From Agrypnia vestita (lineage: Eukaryota > Arthropoda > Insecta > Trichoptera > Phryganeidae), in assembly GCA_016648135.1 (NCBI GenBank), contig JADDOH010000295.1, forward strand, positions 124,001 through 188,000: DNA of 64,000 nucleotides, given 5' to 3'. The translations under genes and the position numbers were made by a program. How positions within the stretch are numbered: the stretch's first letter is position 1; every line of letters begins with the position of its first letter. This document shows, piece after piece, positions 1 to 11,009 of this stretch. Under the pieces are notes generated by a model, which saw only the letters and a list, made by a program, of their open reading frames with translations, had not been told where the DNA came from and did not search any database.

Positions 1-125
1 ATCGTTCATTATCGATTACACAAACGATAATATTGATCAAGCGATAAATTTCATTTATCGTTATCCACCATTATCGATCCAATTGATAATTTTTTTTTAT
101 CGTTTCGTTTATTATCGATTCGAAT
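1..125. repeat. TATCG/CGATA-rich stretch
   Basis: The first 120 bases contain about nine copies of TATCG or its complement CGATA within AT-rich spacers (for example TTATCGATT, CGATAATA, TTATCGTT). They look like degenerate short repeats and may continue left of the window. ATCGAT-type cores resemble insect DREF-like sites, but no promoter context is visible. Confidence 0.3.
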
Positions 126-151
126 ATATAGTCCCTTAGAAGGGACTATAT
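126..151. repeat. Perfect 12-bp inverted repeat (hairpin)
   Basis: Two perfect 12-base arms (ATATAGTCCCTT and its complement) flank a 2-base centre. The surroundings are AT-rich and hold no gene, so this is a small cruciform-capable palindrome or a transposon end rather than a terminator. Confidence 0.5.
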
Positions 152-1165
152 TAGAGACATCTATGGTCTTTACCACGACAGAGTATACATAGATTTCGCC
201 GCTGGTAATATACCTTCATATTTTTAAAATGGAATATGAAACAATATTCTATTTAATGTAGATATATGATATTCTTGCGAATTATTTAATATATACACTA
301 GAATACGCCTGAAAATTATTATTTTAATTTTTTTGACACCTTTTGAGACCAGTATAATATATTTTTAACAATATTTTTGTAGGTATGTTCTGAGAACACA
401 ATTCCTGAATTAATTAATATTCATTATTAATTAATTAATTTTTCACCAAGCTCTGTGGCCACTGTATATCTTAGTCTCGATACGATCCAAAAAAATGTTT
501 ACGGCTGTTCGCAATCAGACAGGGTACCTATAATTTATGTGCCTTCCAAAATACCAAAACTCATTTCGTTTCTTTTCCATTTAACTAACTAATTTTCATC
601 ATTCCCTTCCAGCAATATATTTTGAAGGCTTCCAGTCGGTTCGTCTTTTTTATTAGGTTAAAGCTGATACTGATCTGCTTTGCATTGAAACATTGATGCG
701 ATTTTTCTACATCATTACAGTTGCATTACATTAAATAATTTTATGCACCCCGAATAAGAAAAATCTTGATAGGGGTTAAAGGGAAAAAGGCAACACTTGC
801 ATTTTAGGATAGAAATGTTTGGCGTTGCAAGGATAGTCCATTCTATACTGCAAGCTTAGCAAGCGCGCGAACCACACTGTGCGTAGTCAGCCACACACTC
901 GATAGAGGTTAATTCTAAGAAAAAAAATCGTAATCTACGAAAAAAAAATATCCTTGCCATGTCCTAATGCCCATCGTACTCGATCACTTCTTACGGACAT
1001 ATCTAGGACTTTATCTGCTTACCTCCTATTACAAATGAAATATATTGCAGTTCAGAGATGTCGTTTTTGATCGTCGCGCTTTCCGACTACCAATATTTTC
1101 GGTCGCTCAAGCAAGTAGACAAAGGAATGTTCCCGAAGATCACTCATTTTGCTTTCGGAAAATCT

Positions 1166-1873
1166 GGCCAGTCAAGACACACATGCTCATTAATGGCACT
1201 TGAGCATGCGCAGTATTGAGCTTCTTGAGCAATTGCTAATTAGTATGTGTGTACGAACATTGGTAGTAATGAACGTGCTCATTACTAGCACGCTCAAAAA
1301 TCAATTGCCGGTTGATTTATGAGCATGCTCATTTGGGTATCTTTTGAGCATGTGTGAACAGGCTTGCTTATGAGCATGCTAATGTCATTCGCGGCTAGTA
1401 TTGATTATCAATGCGATCTTCTCAGTCTCTGATGAAACAAATATGGCGCGTTGGGGAGATGACAATCATTCCTTTTCGTGACTTATTATTATAGGAATCA
1501 CGAATGTCTGTGGAGTATTCGGTCACCGCTGTATAAAAATAATACAGCAATAAATAATGTTAATGAAATTTTATTAAAATACACGAATGATTCTAATCTT
1601 ACATTAAAAATTATAAAAACTAAAATCAAAAAAGTGCGGATGGAAACTCGGTAACTGTTTTGATTTATTGGTTCACTTGAATTTCATATTTCAGTTTGCA
1701 ATATTTCCATTTTGAACAAGAGCATCTCTATTCTATGACAAGAGCATGCCAGTAATAAGCATGTGTGTTTGATTGCTAGTTTTGAGCATAAGCATGATAA
1801 TAACGAGCAAGTGTGTACAGTTGTTAGAGCATGCTAATGAGCATGCTCAAAAATAAGCATGTATATCAGTACC
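1166..1873 (+). mobile_element. PIF/Harbinger-like non-autonomous element, family 2, copy A
   Basis: A 708-bp element bounded by imperfect inverted termini (left GGCCAGTC...ACACATGC, right the complement of GGTACTGATATACATGC). Both ends are crowded with the palindromic word GAGCATGC/GCATGCTC. A second copy lies in opposite orientation at 24475-25251. The centre carries a decayed MADF-domain coding start, as PIF/Harbinger elements do. The target duplication could not be settled. The superfamily call is inferred from the MADF relic and the GG-type termini. Confidence 0.6.
1442..1654 (+). pseudogene. MADF-domain relic inside the family 2 element, copy A
   Basis: In one frame the + strand reads FVTYYYRNHECLW, then RSPLYKNN, then ILLKYTNDSNL and KIIKTKIKKVRMETR before a stop. 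The Tyr/Trp spacing and the terminal KTKIKxxR block match the MADF (Myb/SANT-like) DNA-binding domain that accompanies the PIF/Harbinger transposase. A frame break near 1475 separates the start (MARWGDD equivalent in copy B) from this stretch, and no later domain follows, so it cannot make a full protein. Copy B at 24770-24979 keeps the same domain in one open frame. It may alternatively be a captured host MADF exon, but its presence in two element copies argues for element origin. Confidence 0.55.
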
Positions 1874-4283
1874 TTTATACATGTCCAGTTCCATCTCCTC
1901 GTTTCTGACACAGCATTTAATTGTAGAAATAGTTCGCATCTAAAACAAAGATGGTGCCTGCTAGTGGGAAAACACATTCAAAATAAATAATGAAAACATG
2001 TACTTGTACGCATGTAATGTATGTACTTGCTATAAAATAAAACAAAATTAGTTTTTACACAAAAATCATTTATTAGCCTTAAAATTTGTACGTTGACTAT
2101 ACAATTTCTTATCAAATACACGTATCATTCGTCAATCAAGGGAGGTACATACAATTCAAACGTAAATTGGTTAAATATAATATAGATATCTCGGTAAACG
2201 TACAATCATAACAATTGACAGAAGTGGTACAAAAACACTAAGTTCTGTAAATTACTTACAATGTTCATGCTGTGTAAAATAGAAATATGTAAATACGTCA
2301 CAAGTTGAAGAAGACTTGATTGTGGTTGATTGTAGACGATAATGAGTAAAAGTTATACATTAAAATAAGTATTTGAAGGACTTTGTAATTATTACATTTG
2401 TGCATAATATATAACATTAAAGTTGGTTCAGAGCATTTTGTATAATATTTTTTATAAAATAAATGCTTAAAAATATACTGAATGTAAAAACTTAGTTTAT
2501 ATTATTTTATAAGTGGATATCTGTCTAAATTCACAGTCGATAATGTATTACAGTTATAATCGAGATTTTGTTCTTTTATCAGAATATTCGTTCGATATGG
2601 TAAGAACTTTACTAAATCGTTATCATAAAATTGAAAGTGGGTAGAAAACTGCGAATGAATTTATAACAATCCGAAATTATCATTATGACCACGCCCTTCA
2701 GCTACGCCAATGCTTTTATTATAATTCAATATATTTTATAATTAACAAAAGTGGTTTAAAAACAATCTTTCTTTTAATCAAACAAAATTTGTGTCAAATA
2801 TGCTTATAAAATGCATGTGTTCTGAAACACTTAAGATTTTGAACAAACAACATAAACATTTTCTATTTAAATTTAAAAAAATGATATACACGACAAAAGT
2901 ATCGACCATATCTGTTACACCACGTATATATTATACTTGTCAGAAATTCTGTCGTCTTAAATCAAGAATATAATGAAAAATGTAAAAATAAATAAATTTG
3001 TCACAATTTAACAAAGATTTGAACTTTATTGTCAAATGTTGACTACACTGAGAAAGATTGAGTATTTTTTGGTTGAGGAATTATGATACAGTTAATATTC
3101 AATTACTACATAATAAAATAAATGCTTACAAAAAAGTTAAAAAATAAGAAAGGAAAGTAAAAAAAAACATGAATAGATAAATAGATATCCACAAGAGCTA
3201 TTGCAAATGACCATATCTAAAAAAGTAAAATTTTGATTATTATATTTAAATTCAAACAGAAAAATAATATAATAAGTGTTTGAAGATATTTTTTTTTGTT
3301 ATGGATAATTGATGTTAAAAAATATATTTTTTTAATCTGAATCAGTTCACAATAATTCATTCTATAATAGCCTTAAGGTGAAAGCACCAGTTTCAGAAAA
3401 ATAAAAAAAAATATCTCTTTTTAATCTCACTAGGTGTTCAAAAATTGCACAGCAGGAAGAATTAATATAAAACTAATACATACTTAAAAGCAATAGGACA
3501 GAAATAATCCTGAAATATAAAAGCAGATAATATATGCTAATATTTTGTATTTTTTAACATCTTTTCAAGAAAATGAAAAATCAATTAGAAGTAAGAAATA
3601 ATCAAAGAAAAATAAAGTAAAAACTAAACAATGATATCTGCGATCCGCAGCTTTTTAACTGTATGAAAAAAATATTTACAAAAATTTTTTCATGGCTTAC
3701 GCGACTGATTTTCTTAAATAAAATTTTACAAATAATAAATATTTACAAATATTGGTGTTTTTTACAGTGATTAAGTATTTAGTTGTTATAAAAAATTATA
3801 CAAGATATTTTTTACTTAAAATCTACACATTTACTAATCTAACAATTATGTTTTTTGCTAACTAATCTGACGCATGAAAATATTTTATTATATACTTGTA
3901 AGCAGCTAATATATGTGTAATATACTAGTAAATATTTACACAAATGATTTTGGAATTGCATTTTTTAAATATTTCATTAAAATTGTAATGTTGTGTATAC
4001 TATAACATGCTGCAAAATATTATTTTAAATTTGAAAACCGAGTAACATATAGTTAAAAAATTGACAACATAGACAAGCTCGAGTGTTTCAATATAATGGA
4101 CGTTTAATTGAGATTCATTACTATGTATATATTATACTATTATACAATGATACGATCTAACAATATTTACATTTATTATAACACATAATAATGTTTTTTT
4201 TACCAATGCCAGGAATTCTCCCAAATGTTCTTCACGTTCTCTTTCAGTACACAATCCAATATGAATCTATATACACTCGTACA
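1874..4283. other. AT-rich stretch without recognisable gene
   Basis: About 2.4 kb of very AT-rich sequence with short homopolymers and no ORF having protein-like composition. It lies downstream (3') of the frizzled exon on that gene's strand and could include 3' UTR or intergenic DNA. I see no repeat boundary in it. Confidence 0.5.
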
Positions 4284-5003
4284 TAGGGAATGCAAATCCG
4301 GATTTTTAAGAACGGATTTTGTTCCAATCCGGATTTTACGGAATTTATGGATTAAAATAAAAGCACATGAAAATCGAATCGAATGATTTTTAATTTTTTT
4401 TTTTGTTATTTGGAATTATTCAAACTATTATAACTAAATACCATAATTATGGTGTTATTCTTATTAAAATAATCAGTATGTGACTCGCGTGCTGAGTAAC
4501 GTTAATAAAATAATTAACAGGTACAAATTAAAAGAAACTTTGAAGAACAAAAATAAAGACAAATAGACTCCTTGTCAAATTATTAAACATAAACAAAAGT
4601 AACAAAACAATTTAACTTCACTTAAATCAACATAAAAACAACGTAAAAAAACTATGCCATTTTTTGAGACATCAAATGTGACCTCAAAAATAATAAGGCA
4701 TCTAAATGGCTGTCGTTTAACCTGCTGCGAATTCGGTTGCACATAATTCCTGCTGCGGAACAAGCACGCTCTGATTCAACGCTTGTAACCTCCAGAGCCG
4801 ATAGACCAACACCATCTCCATAGATAGACTCGACACTCGCGAGACGCGCGAACAGCGATCTCGCTCGTTTCTATATTTTTGTTAAAATTTCTTATTATTC
4901 AAATAATCCGGATTCGATTTTCAAATCCGGATTTTGAGGTCTAGTAAAAACGTGCGGATATCCGGATTTTTCGGATTACGGATAGTCCGGATTGCATTCC
5001 CTA
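4284..5003 (-). mobile_element. hAT transposon derivative with exact 8-bp target duplication
   Basis: A 720-bp element with termini TAGGGAATGCAAATCC and its complement, flanked on both sides by CTCGTACA (4276-4283 and 5004-5011). TAGGG-type ends and an 8-bp duplication are hallmarks of the hAT superfamily. Subterminal copies of ATCCGGATT repeat at both ends. The minus strand keeps a fragment of the hAT C-terminal dimerisation region. It is internally deleted and non-autonomous. A related, coding-free hAT element lies at 63473-63967. Confidence 0.88.
4652..4818 (-). pseudogene. hAT transposase C-terminal (dimerisation) relic
   Basis: Read on the minus strand, about 45 in-frame codons give LSALEVTSVESERACSAAG, then IMCNRIRSRLNDSHLDALLF and a LRSHL end before a TAG stop at 4652. 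The SVESERACSAAG...R..L......LLFLRS pattern is the conserved C-terminal dimerisation block of hAT transposases. The zinc-finger and catalytic parts are missing, so only the tail of a deleted transposase gene remains. Position inside an element with hAT termini and an 8-bp duplication supports the call independently. Confidence 0.85.
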
Positions 5004-5011
5004 CTCGTACA

Positions 5012-5534
5012 TATCAGACACTTTCATATTATTATCCTTATTAAAAAAGTGCGTCAAGGAAAATATCGACTGCGTATTTCTAGAAAAATTGTTGTTGAAT
5101 AGATGATTCCGAATAATTGGTAGATAACTAGACAAAGGTCATCCACGCCGTGGAGTCGTCAGCTGCAGGTCCATGATTACTATCATTGCAGTAGGGAAAT
5201 GTACAAGACGACTACATGATCACACCATGTCTCCACCGTTTATACCACAATTTGGTAGAATCCAGGGCTTAGTATCTTGTAGAACATTTAATTTGATATC
5301 AGCAAAATACCACAGACTTATACTAGATCTCATTTTGATACACACACGTCAATAGATACGCAATAATAACCTTAGCTTACCAGGAATTTGGCCACATTTT
5401 AATTGATTAACAAGTGATACTATAAAATTTACAAATCAATTTAACTTCATTAACATATATTATATATAATAGACATCATAATGTTAGATTAATAAAAAAT
5501 TAAACTGTACTGTATGATAAATCTGTTTAACAAT
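5012..5534. other. Unassigned stretch between two elements
   Basis: About 520 bases with mixed composition. No ORF looks like protein, and neither repeat structure nor RNA gene was seen. Confidence 0.4.
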
Positions 5535-6241
5535 GGGTCAATTCATTCTAATCAATTATAGGGTTCATTTTGAAGTGGTTCAGAAAAAAAATTGATAGCT
5601 TGACCATCTTAGGAAAAATCATATTTTGTATATGCATTCCATTATGTTTTGGTAGTAAGGTAGTAGTTAAAACCATTTTTTTAATTCATTTTATCTAGTT
5701 AAAAAATAGCGACCTTTTTTGTTTTACTCCGCAGGTTGTTTTTCATTTCAAAAGGGTATAATTTTTAAAAGGTAAGTTACTCCCCATTGATATTTTATAT
5801 ACAGTAATTTTACTTTTATATATAAAAGCACAAAAAATTGAGGGTGAAAGACGGTTCCTTCTACGAGAAATTATCCCATAAAAATTGACTTTTGTTCTTT
5901 CGCGTTCAATACTTTGGCTTCAAAGAGTACATGAACAAAAAAATATTAGATAAGTTAATAGAGCTTCAATTTGTAGACCAGAATGTATTGAACACAATGC
6001 AGTTTATATGAAAAGTATAGGATCACCCAGTGCGGAGTAATTTAGAAAAATATTGATGCCTGAAAATACGAAAAACAGCTCGCGGAATAAAACAAAAATG
6101 GCAGGCATTTTTGAACCGGACGCCATAAACGTTTAGAAAATTATTAAAAATACCAAAACATAGAGTAATGTACCGACAAAACATGATTTTTTCTGAGATG
6201 GTCAACCTACCAATGCCGGACCACTTAAAATGAATTAGCCC
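5535..6241. mobile_element. MITE with long imperfect inverted ends
   Basis: The ends GGGTCAATTCATT (left) and the complement of GGGCTAATTCATTTTAAGTGG's first bases (right) match. The similarity continues inward for about 80 bases through TTGACCATCT and AAAATCAT and on to TATGTTTTGG, with a small duplication in the left arm. AAT trinucleotides abut both ends and may be the target duplication. The interior shows no protein-like frame. Superfamily unknown. Confidence 0.6.
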
Positions 6242-7015
6242 AATAATTATATAATTAAATAATTGCTAGGTGGGGGAAGTGTAATCGAAATATCATAATA
6301 AATCGTAAAGTCAGCGTAATTAAAAATATGAAATTAATGTATAATTTACGAATCTAATAATTCATTAATATTTGTAGTTGTGCGAACTAGATAATAAATC
6401 ATGACAATAAAAACAAATTTCTACATTAAAATAAATGTTCGCCGGAACAATCTACTTAAAGTGAAGTTAATATGCTCGTCAGTATATTCTGTATTCACAT
6501 AGCTTTTTTAAATTTATTAAAATTACAGCCAAGCATCATTATTGACTGTCATTATTCAGTCTTTGACGAATTATTCAAAATATTTTTCTCGTGTTTATTT
6601 ATAATATTGGTCTCTTCGATATTGATTTAGATTCAGTGACACATAATTAGGTGGGCAGTGTGGAATTGATTGTACTTTAATTCCGTGAATTTAATAAAGA
6701 AGATACCCGGAAAAATAATAGATAATGATAGATTATTTTAAAATAAAACTTTCTAAGGGCGCCGTACACCGCAAGTTTCACTCGGTTTCGATTTCGGTCT
6801 GACGCTGCAATGATTTTTATTGAAAATGTATGAATTCACAAACAAGTTAAGTATTATTACTGAAATATTTATTTATAATACACAATACACCATTTTCATA
6901 AAAGATTAATTGAAAATCTTGACAAATACACGCTTCGCCTTGTGTCTTCGTGTACCGACATAATTTCATAAACGTAATAATTCAAAATCATTGACGACAG
7001 CATAATAACCTTAAA
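6242..7015. other. AT-rich stretch without recognisable gene
   Basis: Roughly 770 bases of AT-rich sequence; nothing recognisable. It may be 3' flank of the frizzled gene. Confidence 0.4.
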
Positions 7016-7555
7016 CAGGGCTAACCTTTAACAGGCTTAACCTTAAACCAGAGCTAGCAGCAGAAACTTGACCAATAGATTCCTGTCTATGTTGAGAGTT
7101 CAAGCAACCATGACCTATAATATAAATAGTTATGGAGATATGCAATGTCAAAGTTTGCATTTTTTTCAATATTTCTGACTTATTTTTTACAAAAAGTTGA
7201 ACTATCATTACAGTAACTTATATCGATTATGAAAAATTCATTTGCTTCGATACAACTTAAATAAAATGGTAAAAACCGTGTAAAAAATTACTTTTTTCAA
7301 TTTTTGCAAGGTTCTTATCATTTTATTCCACTTGTATTAAAGCGAATGAATTTTTCATAATCGACATAAGATACTGTAATGATAGTTCAACTTTTTGCAA
7401 AAATAAGTAAGAAATATTGAAAAAAAATGCAAATTTTGACATTGCATATCTCCATAACTATTGATATTAAGTCATGGTTGCTTGAACATTTTAGACTCAT
7501 AACGTAATCAGGAATCTACCTGCCAAGTTTCTGCTGCTAGCTCTGGTACGCCCTG
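7016..7555. mobile_element. Foldback MITE, CAGGG-type TA-target family, copy 1
   Basis: A 540-bp element ending in CAGGG...CCCTG beside TA dinucleotides, with inner inverted blocks CAGAGCTAGCAGCAGAAACT and their complement. The interior also folds back: the segment around TATGGAGATATGCAAT occurs in both orientations. The left end is expanded by about 20 bases relative to the copies at 15.9 and 22.8 kb. TA targets and CAGGG ends suggest a Tc1/mariner-derived MITE, which is inference. Confidence 0.75.
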
Positions 7556-8138
7556 TATAATAATAGCGTTATTTGCAGTATTATAAATAAATATTTCAAA
7601 GACAAAAATATTCCGGACAATATTTTCATCACTTTTTCTTAGAAATATGTTAAAAACCCACGCTCGTTAGCCGAGGCAATGAACTTTGATTTAAATTACT
7701 CGCAACGCGTATTTCGATGTCGGCGGTTGTTTATCATTTTGGTCGGCAACAAAAGCTGCGCACAGTCGCATCGACGCTCCGGTAAAGCGGAGACTCATTC
7801 GATATTTTAATACGACGTTTTGGCTGCTCGCAGAGGACAATGTCCCGGTGCCGACATCGACATATATCGATTGTCAGCATCCAATTATTAATAATTGGAT
7901 AGAATGTATTACATATATATAAAAAAAAAATTGAATGAAATTCTATCGCGGATAGTCGTCGATACACGTTTTGTAAAATACATATAAAATTCAGTAATCA
8001 GTGTATCAAAAACGTTAAAAAGCGAAGACCATTTAGGTGTGTTAACTTCACAATAAAAAATGATTCGAGCACACTTTATCACCACATTCCTGAGCACCTC
8101 GTCGATCGAGTTTCAGTCCTCTAGGCGTCGGACGCGGA
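7556..8138. other. Region just downstream of the frizzled stop codon
   Basis: On the minus strand this follows the frizzled stop and should begin its 3' UTR. I could not place a poly(A) site with confidence. Several TATCGA and TCGACG words occur near 7690-7900. No independent gene is visible. Confidence 0.35.
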
Positions 8139-8665
8139 TCAGACGTAAGACTCCACCCTCCGGCCCCTGATCCTGTCGAAGAACTGTCTCCAGGACACGA
8201 TGGTCTTCCCGGAGCAGATCCAGAAGCTGGAGGTGATGCCGACGATCATGGCCATGAGGTACTTGATCATGAAGACGGCGAAGACGGGCCTGACGGGGGG
8301 CCCGCGCGCGCGCTCGCCCGCGGGGCAGGGCACGCTGTAGGGGCTGCGGCCGCACATGTCCCGGTGCCAGGTGACCATCCAGCTGCCCAGGTGGGCCTGC
8401 TCGTAGAACAGGCAGGCCAGCACGACCAGCGCCGGCACGGTGTAGAGCACGCTGAACACGCCGATGCGGATCATGAGCTTCTCCAGCTTGTCGGTCTTGG
8501 TGCCGTCGTGCTTCATCACGGTCCGGATGCGGAAGAGGGACACGAAGCCGGCCAGCAGGAACACGGTGCCGAGCGCCAGGTACACGCACAGCGGCGCCAG
8601 CACGAACCCGCGCAGCGCCTCGGCGTCCCACAGCCCCACGTAGCACACCCCCGACAGGATGTCAC
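8139..8665 (-). CDS. fz: Frizzled Wnt receptor, last coding exon (TM5 to C-terminus)
   Basis: This exon encodes the final 174 residues of a Frizzled seven-pass receptor, the Wnt-binding plasma-membrane protein of canonical and planar-polarity signalling. It starts after a clean acceptor (pyrimidine-rich, TTGCAG at 8666-8671) and opens [12 protein letters not shown]. It continues through TM5 ([20 protein letters not shown]), an intracellular loop with [22 protein letters not shown]6 ([20 protein letters not shown]), a Cys-containing loop (WHRDMC...VPCPAG) and TM7 ([20 protein letters not shown]). Then comes KTIVSW, the KTxxxW motif that binds Dishevelled. The tail ends ESYV, a class I PDZ-ligand-like sequence. 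GTG at 8648 is not a real start: the frame continues upstream to the acceptor. It is much more GC-rich than its surroundings. FVLAPL and [12 protein letters not shown] favour the Fz1/2/7 group over Fz5/8; the exact orthologue is inferred. CRD and TM1-4 exons must lie at higher coordinates, probably outside the window. Confidence 0.93.
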
Positions 8666-9841
8666 CTGCAACGACAACAACAAATTACATAATTATAAAA
8701 AAGAAGCCCTAAAAAGGATTACGGTAATAATTATAAAATGCACACTTTTTTCTTCCTGTATTCTACATTTACTAATTCATTTTACTTTTTCTACATAGAA
8801 TTTCATAATATAATATTTTTATATGTACATAATATAAGCCACACACATATTTATAATCATTCTTAATTGGGAGCGAATAAAATTAGTGTTGCTTAAAAGA
8901 ATTGTCTTGTTTGTGAAATATAAAAAAAATAGTATTAAGTTCTTCAACAACAGCTAAATAACTTTGTGGTAACATTATTTACATTAATAGAAAGAAAACA
9001 CTTTGTATAAAACCAATATTTATCGAATTATCAAATAGTTAAGATTTTAATTTATTTTTACATTGCTTAGTTATTTATATATATTTTTGTCTACACTCCC
9101 AATTTTTTTTTAGTTTACGTTGTATACTGATGAAGGGACCATTGGCCCCGAAACATATTGATAACTCAATAAATGGTGGTTTCATACAACGGTTCTTCCT
9201 TTTATTAATATATATTATGTGTATATTATAGTGGTGTGAATTGTTTCGGTCAGCAAGCTTTATGACTTCTTTGCCATTTCACATTTGTAATTTATAATAT
9301 GTATATACACGAATACATCTGAATCTGATGCACACAAAGTCGATGAACAAAGTATTTAAGATATTATATTCAGCTTGAAAAAATCACCCTTGAGCAATTT
9401 CGGACGACTTTCTCTCGAAATTGGAAGTATTGTATATTCACCAAATTTATTCACAATATCATTGCAAGGTGTGCGCTGAAATACTTGAGCGTCTTAATTT
9501 ATCTAACCTTAAGTTTATTTTCAAATTCTAAATTAAGATTCATCTCGTCGACGTAACTATTGCTCGCAATTTAATTTTTCACAAGATGGGGGTAGCGGAA
9601 GGCAGTCGTTATTAAGATAAATAATATCGAGCAATCACTACCCTAGAGGTTAGGCAATTATTTCGTCGTTAGGGGGTCGCAGACAGGGAAATTGACGTGC
9701 AGACGGGCATTTATTTTCTCTAAGTACCTACTTGTTGATGGGTCTAACGAGAGTATCATATTTTCCAACTTATCTGTTTTTAAATATAATATTTGATTCG
9801 ACACGAACCTTTAGTCAAAAGGGGTTTTTTCTCGTTACATA
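8666..9841 (-). other. Start of the intron upstream of the frizzled exon
   Basis: Beyond the acceptor the sequence becomes AT-rich and non-coding. It contains the ribozyme-like motif at 9118-9191 and a more complex, GC-richer block at about 9560-9720 without ORFs. No exon with Frizzled TM1-4 or cysteine-rich-domain features was found here. Confidence 0.6.
9118..9191 (+). other. Hammerhead-like CTGATGA-hairpin-GAAAC module
   Basis: CGTTGTAT (9118-9125) and its exact complement ATACAACG (9184-9191) enclose CTGATGA, a GC hairpin (GGGACC...GGCCCC) and GAAAC. That is the layout of a hammerhead ribozyme (stem I, CUGANGA, stem II, GAAA). Departures: one extra A precedes stem II, one A lies between stem I and the core, and stem III is weak. 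Probably a decayed retroelement ribozyme, or a protein-free look-alike. Confidence 0.35.
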
Positions 9842-10123
9842 CAGGGTGTACCAGAGCTAGCAGCAGAAACTTGGCCGGTGGATTTCTGTCTACGTTATGA
9901 GTGTAAAATGTTCAAGCAACCACGACCTAAAATCAATAGTTATGGAGACATGCAATATCAAAGTTTGCATTTTTTTTCAATATTTCTTACTTATTTTTTG
10001 CAAAAAGTTGAACAATCATTACAGTATCTTATGTCGATTATGAAAAATTATTTATTTTATTTTATTTTTTGCAAAAAGTTGAATTATCATTACAGTAACT
10101 TATATCGATTATGAAAAATTCAT
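9842..10123 (+). mobile_element. Foldback MITE, CAGGG-type family, copy 2 (half element)
   Basis: It starts with the family end CAGGGTGTACCAGAGCTAGC next to TA and runs through the TATGGAGACATGCAAT block. A partial internal duplication of the GCAAAAAGTTGAA...ATTACAGTA...TTATGAAAAATT segment follows, after which the right half is absent. Truncated relic. Confidence 0.7.
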
Positions 10124-10139
10124 TTTAATTAATGTACTG

Positions 10140-10290
10140 AATTCCCTTCCAAAATCATGTTTCCTATAAATTTACAGGCTATAAAATCTCGATTTCAGTA
10201 TATTATAAATTGTAATCCTCGATGACTGCATTAATTTTTTTTGGATATTGCTGCCTTTGTTTTTATACCCCACGTACATTTTGACTGTTA
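10140..10290 (+). repeat. Half copy of a foldback repeat also at 53.55-53.79 kb
   Basis: The segment with CATGTTTCCTATAAATTTA, TATTATAAATT, AATCCTCGATGACTGCATT and GGATATTGCTGCCTTTG matches, with mismatches, the inverted arms of the element at 53548-53792. It is a dispersed repeat of unknown superfamily, immediately beside the truncated MITE. Confidence 0.6.
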
Positions 10291-10351
10291 CTAAACATTT
10301 ATTCATAAACTGCAAATCGTAAAATTAGAGATGAAAGTCAAAGGACAGTAA

Positions 10352-10496
10352 GGGCCGGTTGTTTCAAGTTGGATTAAAGTAAGCGTTCTTTTAAAGCATA
10401 GATTTTTGCGTTCTCCAGCAATCAGACGATCCGTTTTCGTAAAAATCTATGCTTTAATCGACCGCTTACTTTGATCGAACTTGAAACAACCGGGCC
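10352..10496. mobile_element. 145-bp foldback MITE, Harbinger-like
   Basis: Almost the whole element is an inverted repeat: GGGCCGGTTGTTTCAAGTT on the left and its near-complement on the right, with inner arms GATTTTT(A)CG...AAAATCTATGCTTTAA. TAA trinucleotides flank both ends (10349-10351 and 10497-10499). Three-base TWA duplications and GG-rich ends fit PIF/Harbinger MITEs. Confidence 0.75.
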
Positions 10497-10669
10497 TAAG
10501 TAGACTTTTATGGGAATTGAAGAGAAGAACATTCAATACTCATTTAATAATAAACGTAATAAAACAATCAAAATGTATCCCACCATTAATAAGAATCGTA
10601 TAATCGCGAGAACACGGCAAGGACAAATTTATTGGCATCCTAAATTTTTTAACAGGACTTGTCTATTTA

Positions 10670-10935
10670 ATTTGACATAAGAGTTCTTATCTAATACCGC
10701 GCGGTCGGATGCCCGACCAAACTCCGCGGGATGGGATCGTAATATCGCATCATTATATGACATCCCTCATTAGAGCGACGCTAAATTATTGCGGGCTGTA
10801 AATATTCCGAGCGACAGGGCGACGTCTACCGGCGTGTCGGGCGAATTATTATTTTACACGTCGATTTGAGATTGAAACACGAATCGATTTGCATAAAACA
10901 ACCGTCCGTTCGCTGTATTATTTATCGATGCACGC
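10670..10935. other. GC-richer non-coding block
   Basis: A complex, CpG-containing stretch (CCGCGCGGTCGGATGCCC, GGGCTGTAAATATTCCGAG) without ORF or repeat partner in the window. Within a presumed frizzled intron it is a candidate cis-regulatory element; function is inference. Confidence 0.3.
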
Positions 10936-11009
10936 CTGAGTTAATTCACGCGAAAATATTAATTTGCATTGGATTGATGAAAATACGCGATTGCAGATAT
11001 ACACTTTAA

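Noticed and set aside
8113..8646. 177-codon minus-strand frame rich in Arg/Ala overlapping the frizzled exon
   Set aside because: It is a shifted-frame shadow of the GC-rich frizzled coding sequence; composition is arginine-rich and matches no family, while the other frame has clear Frizzled motifs.
8364..8798. 144-codon plus-strand frame opposite frizzled
   Set aside because: Antisense shadow of the same exon; low-complexity His/Gln/Ala composition and no domain.
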